This document shows positions 15,715-15,730 of a stretch of 15,730 nt of DNA, piece after piece (positions within the stretch are counted from its first letter, which is position 1; the number at the start of each line of letters is the position of its first letter). Under the pieces are notes generated by a model. That model saw nothing but the letters and a program-made list of their open reading frames with translations, did no database searches and was not told the DNA's origin. Both the position numbers and the translations under genes were made by a program. Origin of the DNA: Bacteroidales bacterium UBA2198 (GTDB lineage Bacteria > Bacteroidota > Bacteroidia > Bacteroidales > VadinHA17); NCBI GenBank assembly GCA_002328625.1, contig DCVC01000249.1, forward strand, positions 1 through 15,730, given 5' to 3'.

Positions 15715-15730
15715 CCAATTTTGATCTACT

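Overview
The window looks like a housekeeping stretch of a Bacteroidota chromosome, most likely a Bacteroidales-type organism. Reasons: the gene families are typical of that phylum (a short RsmI-like methylase, lipoprotein FKBPs with one GldI-like member, a Bacteroidetes-style AddA/AddB-like pair, a RecF/DUF721 pair and a YfgM-like TPR gene). The DNA is AT-rich, Shine-Dalgarno sites are scarce, and several genes are preceded by sequences matching the Bacteroidota -7 promoter consensus TAnnTTTG. Fourteen protein genes fill almost everything. I see no rRNA, tRNA, CRISPR, insertion sequence or prophage gene, and no gap without a gene exceeds about 210 bases.

Layout. 1-483 (-): edge-truncated PhnP-like metallo-beta-lactamase-fold hydrolase. 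606-1295 (+): divergent RsmI-like methylase. 3376-1297 (-): an operon of a DHH/DHHA1 phosphoesterase (NrnA type), a GldI-like FKBP lipoprotein and a second FKBP lipoprotein. 3465-3884 (+): ndk, followed by a weak intrinsic terminator. 3964-5715 (+): a large protein of unknown function with a transglutaminase-like core and a possible degenerate second one. 7188-5774 (-): recF and a DUF721/DciA-like gene overlapping by 4 bases. 7395-8579 (+): membrane-anchored TPR protein abutting ribH. 15699-8590 (-): AddA-like helicase-nuclease, TIGR01212-type radical SAM protein and AddB-like Fe-S nuclease, in that transcription order.

How the genes fit together. Two blocks serve DNA maintenance: recF plus the DciA-like gene (gap repair and replication) and the AddAB-like pair (double-strand end processing). 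nrnA and ndk handle nucleotides and RNA turnover. The FKBP lipoproteins and the YfgM-like TPR protein point to folding or assembly of exported proteins. ribH makes the riboflavin precursor.

The least explained items are the 583-residue transglutaminase-like protein and the radical SAM gene between the two AddAB-like genes. I found no convincing new multi-gene system: most of the window is recognisable core metabolism and repair.
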